A DNA stretch of 64,000 bases, taken from contig JAPOQH010000098.1 in the NCBI GenBank assembly GCA_026710825.1, forward strand, positions 29,986-93,985, in the 5' to 3' direction. The translations under genes were made by a program, and so were the position numbers. This DNA is from Chloroflexota bacterium. GTDB taxonomy: Bacteria; Chloroflexota; Dehalococcoidia; Lucifugimonadales; UBA3495. Each line of letters starts with the position of its first letter. Position 1 is the first letter of the stretch. The notes under the pieces were generated by a model, which saw nothing but the letters and a program-made list of their open reading frames with translations, was not told the DNA's origin and ran no database searches. Shown here piece after piece: positions 16,499-24,672 of this stretch.

Positions 16499-17092
16499 TC
16501 AGGCCGTCGGCTGGATGCCAAGTTCGGCCTGCATGTCTGCCACTGCCTGGTTGCGCGTCTTGCGCTGCCACTGCGGCCGCGCGTTGATCGGCTCGTTGGT
16601 GATCTCCGGGGCAATCTTCAACGCCACGAACAACGGCCCCGGCTGTCCCCGGATCTCCTCGATCTGGCTCGCGAAATCTTCCAGGTTGTCAATCGCATAC
16701 GTCGCCGGATACCCGCAACCCTTCGCAACGACCTCGTATTCCATCTGCTCTGCGTTCGGCACCGGCTGGCCACCGGTCGTCGCGTACACGCCGTTGTCCA
16801 GCATGAAATGGTACAGATTCGACGGCGCTTTCTCCGCGATCGTGGGCAGCGCCCCCATCCCCATCAGCACGTCCCCTTCCGAGTCAAACAGCACCACTCG
16901 CTGCTCCGGCATGGACAGAGCCAACCCCAACGCGAACGACGCGTGGCCGCCCATCGCCGGGTCGCCCAACGGGAGGTCCCGGTCCGGTTGGTCGCTCAAT
17001 TCCACCCAGAACCTGCCGCCGCGCCCCGGTATCACCACCGCGTCCCCGCGATGCTGCTTGAAGATCTCCAGCATTTCCGCCGTCTTCATCAT
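16499..17092 (-). CDS. Sulfopyruvate/phosphonopyruvate decarboxylase-like, beta-type TPP subunit
   Basis: This protein of about 197 aa corresponds to the thiamine-diphosphate-binding (ComE-type) half of sulfopyruvate decarboxylase. It begins with a two-Met start preceded by AGGA. It contains DPAMGGHASFALGLALSMP (cofactor-pocket helix) and LFDSEGDVLMGMGAL, running to LDNGVYATTGGQ, the GDG-to-N metal/TPP motif. With the next upstream gene it forms a split decarboxylase that acts on a 2-oxo acid carrying a sulfonate or phosphonate group. Substrate identity is inference. Confidence 0.8.
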   Translation of the reverse strand: MMKTAEMLEIFKQHRGDAVVIPGRGGRFWVELSDQPDRDLPLGDPAMGGHASFALGLALSMPEQRVVLFDSEGDVLMGMGALPTIAEKAPSNLYHFMLDNGVYATTGGQPVPNAEQMEYEVVAKGCGYPATYAIDNLEDFASQIEEIRGQPGPLFVALKIAPEITNEPINARPQWQRKTRNQAVADMQAELGIQPTA

Positions 17093-17219
17093 GTCAATCA
17101 CTTCCTGAGTAACATCCCCTCTCCCGCCAGGGGAGAAGGTGAGGGGGATCCCTCGCGGAAAGAACTCGGTTCTATCGTCTCGGAATCCCGTTCATCCTGT
17201 GTGTCGATGTGCTGAGCCG

Positions 17220-17729
17220 TTAGCGGCTGACGTTGAACCCGTGGTACTCGTCGCCCACCAGCACGGCCACCGGCTTCTTGTTCCGTTGCGCTTCTTCAAA
17301 CGCAATGGAAATCCGGTCCGCGTCCTCGTCTGATTCGACCAGGTAATAGTTGATGTTGAAGGCGTGCAGGAACCGCTCCGTGTAAAACGCCGCGGTGTCG
17401 GTGATCACGCCGTGCCGCGTCCATCCGCGATACCCCACCATCATCACCACCGGCACATTCATCCCGAGCGCCCAGCCGCGCAGCGAGTCCCCTGACTCCA
17501 TCATGCCCGTGTTCTGGATGAGGATCACCGGCTTCTTGCCGCCTGCCGCAAGCCCAGCCGCCGTCGAGAATGCATGCCCCTCGCGGCTCACCGGCACCAG
17601 GTCAAGGCTATCGTCCTCGCTCATCAGCACGTACAGAAAATTCGTCTCGCTGTCCGGCAGCCACACCACGTGGGTCGCGCCGTTTTTCTTCAGCTGCTCC
17701 AGCACCGTCGCCGGACTCAATTCGGCCAT
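17220..17729 (-). CDS. Sulfopyruvate/phosphonopyruvate decarboxylase-like, alpha-type (PYR) subunit
   Basis: This 169-aa subunit holds the pyrimidine-binding half of the split TPP enzyme. LVPVSREGHAFSTAAGLAAGGKKPVILIQNTG carries the conserved glutamate (REG) that activates the thiamine ring and the helix that packs on the other subunit. MVGYRGW is the usual ComD motif. It lies 127 bases upstream of its partner in the same operon and 407 bases downstream of the NHase alpha gene. Confidence 0.8.
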   Translation of the reverse strand: MAELSPATVLEQLKKNGATHVVWLPDSETNFLYVLMSEDDSLDLVPVSREGHAFSTAAGLAAGGKKPVILIQNTGMMESGDSLRGWALGMNVPVVMMVGYRGWTRHGVITDTAAFYTERFLHAFNINYYLVESDEDADRISIAFEEAQRNKKPVAVLVGDEYHGFNVSR

Positions 17730-18136
17730 GGGGACACCTGCCTTGTTGCGATCGCTAAGTTTGCAGCGTTCGACCCAGTCGAAAGCCGAACAAGGATATA
17801 CCCACCCAAGTACGAGCCGTCAACCGCCACCCGTCAATCGTAGACGGGGAAGCTTGAGGGCGCCGTTATCTGCCGCAACCGTCATACCGGCGGAAGCCGG
17901 TATCCAGGACAGCCTTGCCCCGAACATGCTGGCTTTCCGGCAGAGTCTCTCGGGTTCCGTTGCATCCGGGTTTGCCCTGTTCACACGCTCGGGGCCAACA
18001 GCTTCGTCGTGCTTCCTCCACTCACGGTTTTCGCTCCACCCTCGGCATGGGTTGGAAACGCGGACAGTGAATGTCAAATTGGCTATGTTTTCTGCGTCGT
18101 GGCCTTTCTGTAATACGCGGAATCCAGAAGAATCGA
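17730..18136. other. Intergenic region with one dispersed hairpin repeat
   Basis: This 407-base gap has no convincing gene. At 17881-17908 there is a copy of the dispersed hairpin element (GTCATACCGGCGGAAGCCGG arm plus TATCCAG tail). The rest has scattered start codons but no ribosome site or protein-like frame. It separates the NHase-like operon from the decarboxylase-like pair. Confidence 0.6.
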
Positions 18137-18751
18137 CTACGGCGCCAACGCCTCCGACACTCCGACCATGCTGTCGCGGGTCACCAGCCGTGCCAACTCC
18201 TCCTCGCTCATCCCTTCCGTTCCCTCCGGCCGGCGCGGCAACACCAGGTAACGCATGTCAGCGGTGCTGTCCAGCACGTCCACTTGCATATCGGACGCCA
18301 CCGCTGTCCCGAATTCAGCCATCACACCCCGCGGGTCGCTCACCGCCCGCGACCGGTAGGCCAGGCTCTTGTACCAGTCCGGCGGGCGACCCAACAGCAT
18401 CCGCGGGTAGCAGGAACACAGCGTGCATACCACCAGGTGATGCACCTCCTCAGTGTTCTCCACCACCGTCAGATGCGGCGTATCCTCCGAGATCCGAATC
18501 CCCATCTCGCCAAGCGCGGAACGCGTGTCGGAGAGCAAACGAGCCTTGAAATCGGGATCGACCCACGCCCGGGCCACAACCTTCGCCCCGTCCGCCGGAG
18601 TCCTCCGGTCCATCAGGTCAACCTGCCTTTGCACCTCATCCGCAGTCAGAAGTCCTTTTTCTGCCAGGAGCGCTTCGATGGCAACAGAGCGCAGGGCGAC
18701 CTCGCTCATCGGCTGGTCGTGTACGTGGTCTTCAACGTGGGTAGTCGTCAT
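18137..18751 (-). CDS. Nitrile hydratase alpha-type / thiocyanate hydrolase gamma-type subunit (cobalt type)
   Basis: This 204-aa catalytic subunit has VCTLCSCYP near residues 107-115, the metal claw in which two cysteines are normally oxidised; threonine after the first Cys marks the cobalt class. GRPPDWYKSLAYRSRAV and YLVLPRRPEGTEGMSEEEL match NHase alpha chains. The reaction would be hydration of nitriles to amides, or of thiocyanate to COS and ammonia. GGAGAG precedes the ATG. Its beta-type partners lie about 2.5 kb upstream in the same operon. No activator/cobalt-chaperone gene is visible nearby. Confidence 0.9.
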   Translation of the reverse strand: MTTTHVEDHVHDQPMSEVALRSVAIEALLAEKGLLTADEVQRQVDLMDRRTPADGAKVVARAWVDPDFKARLLSDTRSALGEMGIRISEDTPHLTVVENTEEVHHLVVCTLCSCYPRMLLGRPPDWYKSLAYRSRAVSDPRGVMAEFGTAVASDMQVDVLDSTADMRYLVLPRRPEGTEGMSEEELARLVTRDSMVGVSEALAP

Positions 18752-18836
18752 AAGTCTCTCCCCAAAGTTCCAAACGGAGCGGCTGTGGGTCTGAACCGAT
18801 TGTGCCGGCGAACGATCACCATCGGAAACAAAACCC

Positions 18837-19940
18837 CTAGTTGTGGCATCCCCGCGCCTCTATCTCCCAAACCGCCTCCACCATCCCGTCGCGTATCCCG
18901 ATGAAGCGATCCCAGCGGCTGACCATGGCATCCTGCTGGCCGGGAAGCAGAATTACCTGGTCCCCAACCGCCAGTTCAACGCCATCCGCCACTTGAAACA
19001 CGGTGCGGTCGGTGTCCATGTCAACGGCTTCGACCCCCGGTCTGCCTTCCACCCGTGGCAGCCCCTTGATCCCGCATACCGCCCGCGCTCCCGCGTCGCC
19101 AATCGCCGTGCCCGGGCGTGGGACGCTGATGATGGTACTTAACACCTTGCCAGCAAACTCAAAGTCCTGCATGTAGTCGTAAGAGGTTTCCATCACCAGG
19201 TACGAACCACCCTGGATTTCGGTAACCTCCGGCATATCCCCGGCGATATCGTAGCTCCAGGTTTCGCCCGTGGATACGATTTCCACCGGCAGCCCGTCGG
19301 CAATCATGGCCTCACGAAGGTCGAGAACCGGCTGTATCAGGCGGTGCGCCTCGGTGGCCCGGTCCTCGCGGTCTGACGAAACTTCGGACATCATCTGGTG
19401 GCTCATCACGCCTTTCAGGGAGAGCCCCGGTAGCGAGTCGATCGCCCTGGCCAGCGCAATGCCGGGCTCCACTTCCTGCACCCCGCACCGCAGCAACCCG
19501 GTCTCCTGCTCGATGACCACGCCCAGGTCAACGCCTCGGGCGGTGGCAGCTTCGGAAAGCACACGGGCATTGGCCTCGTTTTCGCATGCCACCAGGATCT
19601 CGGCCTGGTCCGCCAGCGCGCAGAGCCGCGCAATCTTCGCTGGCGCAACCACCTCGCTGGTGACGAAAACGCTGGGCACTCCGCCCTGCACCATCACCTC
19701 AGCCTCGGCAACCTTGGCGGCGCACACCCCGCCGACCGTCCCTCCGCGCTCGATCTGCCGCAGCGCGATGGCGGGACTCTTGTGGTTCTTGCTGTGACCA
19801 CGCAGCTTGCTGTGCCGGTCGCTGTAGAAATCGGCGATCACATCCATGTTGTGATCCAGCGCGTCCATGTCCAGGATCAGGCATGGAGTATCCAGTTCCT
19901 GCATCGGGGTGCCGGGTTGGGGTTCATATGCTTGCTGCAT
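18837..19940 (-). CDS. D-threonine aldolase/D-serine dehydratase-like PLP enzyme (fold type III)
   Basis: This 367-aa protein opens with LDTPCLILDMDALDHNMDVI, the alanine-racemase-type barrel start, and RGHSKNHKSP, which contains the expected PLP lysine (S-K-N-H-K). The C-terminal region reads LLPGQQDAMVSRWD, where metal-dependent members usually have H-x-C or H-x-D: the histidine is glutamine here but an aspartate is kept. GGAGGT is 7 bases before ATG 19940. It probably acts on a D-beta-hydroxy amino acid. It lies between the alpha and beta genes of the NHase-like enzyme. Confidence 0.82.
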   Translation of the reverse strand: MQQAYEPQPGTPMQELDTPCLILDMDALDHNMDVIADFYSDRHSKLRGHSKNHKSPAIALRQIERGGTVGGVCAAKVAEAEVMVQGGVPSVFVTSEVVAPAKIARLCALADQAEILVACENEANARVLSEAATARGVDLGVVIEQETGLLRCGVQEVEPGIALARAIDSLPGLSLKGVMSHQMMSEVSSDREDRATEAHRLIQPVLDLREAMIADGLPVEIVSTGETWSYDIAGDMPEVTEIQGGSYLVMETSYDYMQDFEFAGKVLSTIISVPRPGTAIGDAGARAVCGIKGLPRVEGRPGVEAVDMDTDRTVFQVADGVELAVGDQVILLPGQQDAMVSRWDRFIGIRDGMVEAVWEIEARGCHN

Positions 19941-20018
19941 GGACGTACCTCCGAGCTTCTCGCACATCTAATAGAATCTTGCCGTGAATTCTGACCATAA
20001 AATCGCCGACAGGTAGCC

Positions 20019-21191
20019 CTACACCAGTTGTCCCCGGCCTGCAACCCGCCAATACCCGACCAGCTTGCCATCCCTTACCGCGCGAATGTAGTCATACTGG
20101 TTGACGCACAGGGCCAGGTTGTACGGAACGAGGCGGACTTTGTCGTTGGGCATCAACTGCTCGGTGGCCGGCCCCTCCAGATCCAGGATTCCGTGCTCAG
20201 CGCTGAACCTGGACGCGACGGCGCTCGGGAATGCCTCCAGGACCGGCACCCCGAAATCAGGCCCGGTGGTCTTGTGACCGGCGTCCACCACTGCCCTGCC
20301 CTCTACCGGATGGCTGATAACCGTGGCCAGGATCTTGGCCGCAGGCTGAAATTCCTGGCGAATTCGCAGGGTCTCCACGTCCATCAGGGGATACACCCCG
20401 GCCTGAACCTCGGTTATGCCCGACATCTGCGCGACCACGTCATAGCTGTAGGTGCTGCCCGCGCTAACCGTCGCAACCTCGATACCGGCCTGTTCCAGGG
20501 CGCTTCGCGTGTCCAGTACGGGTTGCAACCGACGGCCGGTCTCTGCCGACAACTCGTCGCGGTCGGTCATGGCTAACGGCCCCTCATAGGTCATTATCCC
20601 TTTGAACGACAAACCGGCGGCGTCCCTGACCTTCCGCGCCAGGTCGACCGCGTCGTTCCCTGGTTCTACACCGCCAAACCCGTAACCGGCGTCAATGTCC
20701 ACCAATACCCCAACGGTAACGCCGGCGGTCTGTGCGGCCTCCGCCAGATCCTCGACGTTGCGTACGTTGTCCACGGCCACGCTCAGCGTGATTCGGCCGG
20801 CCAAGTCCACCAGCCGGCGAATCTTGCCGGCGGTAATCACCCGACCAGCTATCAGAATGTCATCAATCGCAGGGGAAATCGACGCGGACCCGTCCACGCC
20901 GGCAATATCTCCGCCGCCGGCAAATGCCTCGGCTTCCCCAAGGGAACTGACCGCCACGCCGCCCGCGCTGTTTGCAGCAGCCAACTGCAACAGGGCGATG
21001 TCAGGGCAGCCATGACAGGAAACATGAGGCCGAACCTTGACCCCACCGGCCGACGATCCCCCGCCAGGTCCGCCAAAAGCGTTGTGCAGGACCGCGATGT
21101 TCTGCTCCATCACCCCCAGGTCAACCACCAGGGCCGGCGTATCCAATTCCTCGGCGGGGGTGCCAACAGGCTGAATTATCGGTCGCTCCAT
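20019..21191 (-). CDS. Fold-III PLP-enzyme paralog lacking the catalytic lysine
   Basis: This 390-aa paralog of the downstream gene has the same frame: LDTPALVVDLGVMEQNI at the start, a barrel, then a C-terminal beta domain. Where the paralog has RGHSKNHK this protein reads RPHVSCHGCP, so the PLP-binding lysine position is serine and the next lysine is glycine. The usual metal-ligand segment P-N-H-x-C reads VPYNLALCVN, with neither ligand. Either it binds PLP differently or it is a non-catalytic homolog. AGAGGT precedes the ATG; the gene starts 30 bases after the beta-C subunit gene. Confidence 0.75.
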   Translation of the reverse strand: MERPIIQPVGTPAEELDTPALVVDLGVMEQNIAVLHNAFGGPGGGSSAGGVKVRPHVSCHGCPDIALLQLAAANSAGGVAVSSLGEAEAFAGGGDIAGVDGSASISPAIDDILIAGRVITAGKIRRLVDLAGRITLSVAVDNVRNVEDLAEAAQTAGVTVGVLVDIDAGYGFGGVEPGNDAVDLARKVRDAAGLSFKGIMTYEGPLAMTDRDELSAETGRRLQPVLDTRSALEQAGIEVATVSAGSTYSYDVVAQMSGITEVQAGVYPLMDVETLRIRQEFQPAAKILATVISHPVEGRAVVDAGHKTTGPDFGVPVLEAFPSAVASRFSAEHGILDLEGPATEQLMPNDKVRLVPYNLALCVNQYDYIRAVRDGKLVGYWRVAGRGQLV

Positions 21192-21221
21192 TCCTCACGT
21201 ACCTCTCAGTTTTTGCGCCGG

Positions 21222-21524
21222 TCAGGCGGCTTCGAGCCAGTGCTGGTACACGTCCACCAACAGCGTATCGGCGGGATTCCCCGCGTATTCCGGCCACAGG
21301 TCCGTCTGCCGCAGCCGCACCCGGTATAGCGGCTGACGCGGCAGCCCGTCGCCCCCGTGCGCCAGCGATTCGGGGTTGGGATAAACCCCGCACAGCGCGT
21401 CCACCACACCCACGTGCCCCTGTATGTAGGCGGGCGTCCGGAAGTGATGCGCCGGCGATTCGACCCGCACCCGCACGGCGCTCCCGTCTTCAAATCGCAC
21501 TGGTTCAGCGGCAGCGATCGTCAC
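21222..21524 (-). CDS. Nitrile hydratase beta, C-terminal half, as a separate subunit (thiocyanate hydrolase alpha-like)
   Basis: This 100-aa SH3-like barrel protein has RTPAYIQGHVGVVDALCGVYPNPE, PRQPLYRVRL and LLVDVYQHWLE, the complete C-terminal domain of NHase beta chains. It starts with GTG overlapping the TGA of the preceding gene. In ordinary NHase this domain is fused to the helical N-terminal domain; a split is known from thiocyanate hydrolase, whose alpha and beta chains match the two halves. Confidence 0.88.
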   Translation of the reverse strand: MTIAAAEPVRFEDGSAVRVRVESPAHHFRTPAYIQGHVGVVDALCGVYPNPESLAHGGDGLPRQPLYRVRLRQTDLWPEYAGNPADTLLVDVYQHWLEAA

Positions 21525-21823
21525 AAGCCCTGCTCCCGCAGTTGCGCCGCTTTGGCGTCAATCTCCTGAGCCGTGAGAACTCCCTTCTCGATCAGCAGGA
21601 TCTCCAAAGCCGCGGTCCACTTTTCGTAGTACGACAGGGACTCGTACTGATCCGGCGGCAGACTCTCGATCGCCCGCCGCATCTCGTCCGTGGTGCGTAT
21701 CCCCTGCGCTCCCAACACTTGGTGCACGGCATCGACACGCCGCTCCCAGTCGCTGTATTCGTGCTCGGTGAGGTCAATCGGGGTGTCGTCGGGCCACCCG
21801 CCGCGGTCATGTACTCCCGGCAT
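21521..21823 (-). CDS. Nitrile hydratase beta, N-terminal half, as a separate subunit (thiocyanate hydrolase beta-like)
   Basis: This 100-aa helical protein begins MPGVHDRGGWPDDTPID, has SDWERRV and ends LSYYEKWTAALEILLIEKGVLTAQEIDAK. These are the hallmark N-terminal helices of NHase beta chains. GGGAGC lies 7 bases before the ATG, inside the stop region of the deacetylase gene three bases upstream. With the next gene it makes a two-piece beta subunit. Confidence 0.88.
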   Translation of the reverse strand: MPGVHDRGGWPDDTPIDLTEHEYSDWERRVDAVHQVLGAQGIRTTDEMRRAIESLPPDQYESLSYYEKWTAALEILLIEKGVLTAQEIDAKAAQLREQGL

Positions 21824-21826
21824 ATA

Positions 21827-22645
21827 TTAAGCTCCCTTGTCCCACATGTCGGCCACATCCACAGCGCGCATGAACTCCACGCCTGGGAACGTCTTGATGT
21901 ATTCGATCAACCGCTCCAGCATCAGCAGCCGCCCGGGCCTGCCTATATACTGCGGATGCATCGTCAGGTTGAAGCACCGCCCGTACCGGTAGATTCCCCG
22001 AAATTCCGCCGCCCAGCTATCGAACACCTCATCGGGATTCCGCATCGGCCCCAGCCGGTTCGCCGACGGCGCGTACGCAAAGTGCGGAGCGTCGTCCAGC
22101 AGCCAGTGTATCGGCAACTCAACCATCTGGCGCGGCGGGTCTCCACCTTCCACGAAGTAAGGCGCGTCATCCCCCATCAGGCTGCTGTCGTACCGGAAGT
22201 TGTGCTTCGCCAGCAGGTCCAGGGACACCGCGCTCAATTCCCAACTCGGCGACCGGTACCCAACCGGCGCCCGCCCCGTCAGGTCTCCCAGGATCCCAAT
22301 CCCTTTGATCAGGACCTCTTCCTCCTCCTCGTGCGTCATGGTCGCGGGAGGCTCGTGCAAATAGCCGTGGTGCGCAATTTCGTGGCCCCGCCCGTCAATC
22401 TCCCGCACCAGGTCCGTGTGAGTTTCCGCCACCTGTCCGGGAATATAGAAGCTCGCTTTGATCCCCTGCGCGTCCAGCATGTCGAGGATGCGCGGCGTCG
22501 CGACGCTCGGCCCGTACTCCGCCATCGACAGCAGGCTCGGGTAGTTGATGAAATCAGCGTTCCGCCGCAGCCACGACGAAACCCCGTCCACATCAAACGT
22601 GATCAGCGCGACGCATCGAATGTCGTTTGGCCAGATGCCGGCCAT
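21827..22645 (-). CDS. Polysaccharide deacetylase family protein (NodB fold)
   Basis: This 272-aa protein has the NodB metal and catalytic motifs: LITFDVDGV (catalytic and metal Asp), GHEIAHHGYLHEPP (the H-x3-H metal pair) and GYRSPSW. The lack of a signal peptide and the domain order resemble the cytosolic PuuE/allantoinase-type branch, which acts on small amides rather than polymers. It is the first gene of the NHase-like operon (three bases before the beta-N gene), so a small amide or nitrile-derived substrate is a reasonable inference. AGAGGAGA precedes the ATG. Confidence 0.85.
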   Translation of the reverse strand: MAGIWPNDIRCVALITFDVDGVSSWLRRNADFINYPSLLSMAEYGPSVATPRILDMLDAQGIKASFYIPGQVAETHTDLVREIDGRGHEIAHHGYLHEPPATMTHEEEEEVLIKGIGILGDLTGRAPVGYRSPSWELSAVSLDLLAKHNFRYDSSLMGDDAPYFVEGGDPPRQMVELPIHWLLDDAPHFAYAPSANRLGPMRNPDEVFDSWAAEFRGIYRYGRCFNLTMHPQYIGRPGRLLMLERLIEYIKTFPGVEFMRAVDVADMWDKGA

Positions 22646-22677
22646 ATTTCTCCTCTCGGGATGCGGCTGGACGCGGG

Positions 22678-23958
22678 TTACGAGGATGGAATCCGGTCAA
22701 AACCCGTGTAAGGACGCAGTGCCTCTGGAATCACCACCGATCCGTCCGGCTGCTGGTAATTCTCCAATATGGCGATGATAACTCGCGGCAGCGCCAGCCC
22801 TGAGCCGTTCAGCGTGTGCACGAAGCGCGGTCGCTCACCTACTCCAGGACGGTAACGGATGTTGGATCTGCGCGCCTGGAAGTCTGTGCAGTTGGAACAG
22901 GACGATACCTCCAACCACTCCTGCGACCCGGCGGCCCAAACCTCTATGTCGTACGACTTGGCGGACGGAAACGATATGTCCCCCGCGCAAAGTTGCAGAA
23001 TCCGGTACGGCAGCCCAAGACGCTGGCAAACCGTTTCTGCGTTGCCCAGCAGCTTTTCGAGTTCATCAAACGACGTGTCCGGTTCAACAAACTTGTACAT
23101 CTCAACCTTGTTGAACTGGTGCACCCGCTTGATCCCCCGCGTGTCCCGTCCTGCCGCGGCCTTCTCACGCCGGAAGCACGGCGTATGCGCCACGTAATAC
23201 AGCGGCAACTCGTCTGCCGACAGGATCTCATCCCGGTGTAGGTTCGTCACCGGCACCTCTGCCGTGGGGATCAGCCAGAGGTCATCCTCCTCGTCGTGGT
23301 ACAGGTTTTCCGCGAACAGCGGCAGGTTGCCCGATCCTTCCATGATCTCGCGGCGCACCAGGATTGGGAGGGCCACCTCGGTGTACCCGTGCTCCCCGCC
23401 GTGCAGGTCCAGCATCCACGAGATGATCGCCCGCTCCAGCCGCGCCCCATACCCGTTCAGCGTGTAGAACCGACTCCCCGACAGCTTGACCCCCCGCTGG
23501 AAATCAATGATCCCCAACTGCTCAGCGATATCCCAGTGCGGCAGGGCCTCGAAGTCCAGGGCAGCGGGCTCTCCCCAGTGGCGCAGCACCTGGTTGCACG
23601 TCTCGTCCAACCCGTCCGGCGTGCTGATATCGGGCAGGTTCGGCAGCGCCAGCATCGCGTCGTTCATGCGGGCATCCAGGTCCCGCACTTCGTCCTCAAG
23701 CGCGCCGATCTGCCCACCGACCTTGCGCATCTGGGCGATGATGTCGTCGGACGGCGCGCCGCCTTGCGAGCGTGCCTGCCCGATCTCCCGGGACACCTGG
23801 TTGCGACGGGAGCGCAGTTCGTCTCCCTCGGTGATGGCGACACGTCGGCGCGCGTCCATGGCGAGGATTTCGTCGAGGCAATCATCGTCCTCGGCGCGCC
23901 GAATCAGGGCAGCGCGGACGGCTTCGGTCTCAGTGCGGATCTGTTCGATGGAAAGCAT
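22678..23958 (-). CDS. serS: Seryl-tRNA synthetase
   Basis: This class II synthetase of 426 aa has an N-terminal coiled-coil arm (residues about 30-105). It then has motif 2 in HTPCFRREKAAAGRDTRG and motif 3 in NGSGLALPRVIIAILENYQ, ending PEALRPYTGFDRI. Serine and ATP sites are complete. ATG 23958 is taken; a GTG four codons earlier would abut the upstream stop. It charges tRNA-Ser and is essential. Confidence 0.95.
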   Translation of the reverse strand: MLSIEQIRTETEAVRAALIRRAEDDDCLDEILAMDARRRVAITEGDELRSRRNQVSREIGQARSQGGAPSDDIIAQMRKVGGQIGALEDEVRDLDARMNDAMLALPNLPDISTPDGLDETCNQVLRHWGEPAALDFEALPHWDIAEQLGIIDFQRGVKLSGSRFYTLNGYGARLERAIISWMLDLHGGEHGYTEVALPILVRREIMEGSGNLPLFAENLYHDEEDDLWLIPTAEVPVTNLHRDEILSADELPLYYVAHTPCFRREKAAAGRDTRGIKRVHQFNKVEMYKFVEPDTSFDELEKLLGNAETVCQRLGLPYRILQLCAGDISFPSAKSYDIEVWAAGSQEWLEVSSCSNCTDFQARRSNIRYRPGVGERPRFVHTLNGSGLALPRVIIAILENYQQPDGSVVIPEALRPYTGFDRIPSS

Positions 23959-23970
23959 GTGGTGAAACAC

Positions 23971-24672
23971 TCAGTTCAAATCAAAAATTAGCTCGCGCAC
24001 CGCGAACGTGAAACCTGGGAGCACCTCTTCGCCGTCCAGGGTTTCCGGTTCGGTGAGCAGTTCCGGCTCATCAACACCGGCGCGATAAACACGCACCGTC
24101 CGCTCCATGGGATCGATCAGCCAACCCAGCCGTGCCCCATTCTCCATGTACTCCCGCATCTTCTCCAATAGATGGTCGATCGAAGACGGGGCGTCGGACC
24201 GCGCTTCTGCTATGAAATCAGGACAGAACGGCCAGGTTCTGGGAGGTTCGCTGCGCGGTGGCACGATATTTTCATTTGGGGTCCATGCCGCATCCGGGCC
24301 GCGTATGGCGCCATTACTCATGAAATACGCGGCGGAGGGCCCTGTGGTCATGCCGGGATTATCATTCGCTATGTTCCAGGTTTCAACTGCATACACCAGG
24401 CGGAATTCCCGCCTCTCCCCGTACGCATAGGTCGGCATTAATTCCAGCTCCCCGGATCCGTTCAACTCAATAGACCACGGCCGATCCTGGTTGGCCGTGC
24501 ATACCTCCCAGAACCAGTCTTCGCAGGCGGCGACGCCTTCCGCGATTGCCGAATCGGGCAGCCGGAGCGCGACCGGGAATAGCCTCTCCGTTTCATCGAT
24601 GACGGAGGCTGCCTTCGTTATCCCGGTGGCATCGGGCTTCGACGTTGTTGAAATCGTCGTCATCGTTGTCAA
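23971..24672 (-). CDS. Uma2 family putative endonuclease
   Basis: This 233-aa protein carries the Uma2/DUF820 PD-(D/E)XK-like fold. The C-terminal half has FCPDFIAEARSDAPSS, KMREYMENGARLGWLIDP and VRVYRAG, the standard order of acidic strand, helix with basic residue and 'G-x-x-x-x-W-L-I-D' strand. The N-terminal 110 residues diverge from the family. The ATG overlaps the lysS stop (ATGA). Uma2 proteins are abundant in Chloroflexota and Cyanobacteria; their role is unproven. Confidence 0.82.
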   Translation of the reverse strand: MTTMTTISTTSKPDATGITKAASVIDETERLFPVALRLPDSAIAEGVAACEDWFWEVCTANQDRPWSIELNGSGELELMPTYAYGERREFRLVYAVETWNIANDNPGMTTGPSAAYFMSNGAIRGPDAAWTPNENIVPPRSEPPRTWPFCPDFIAEARSDAPSSIDHLLEKMREYMENGARLGWLIDPMERTVRVYRAGVDEPELLTEPETLDGEEVLPGFTFAVRELIFDLN

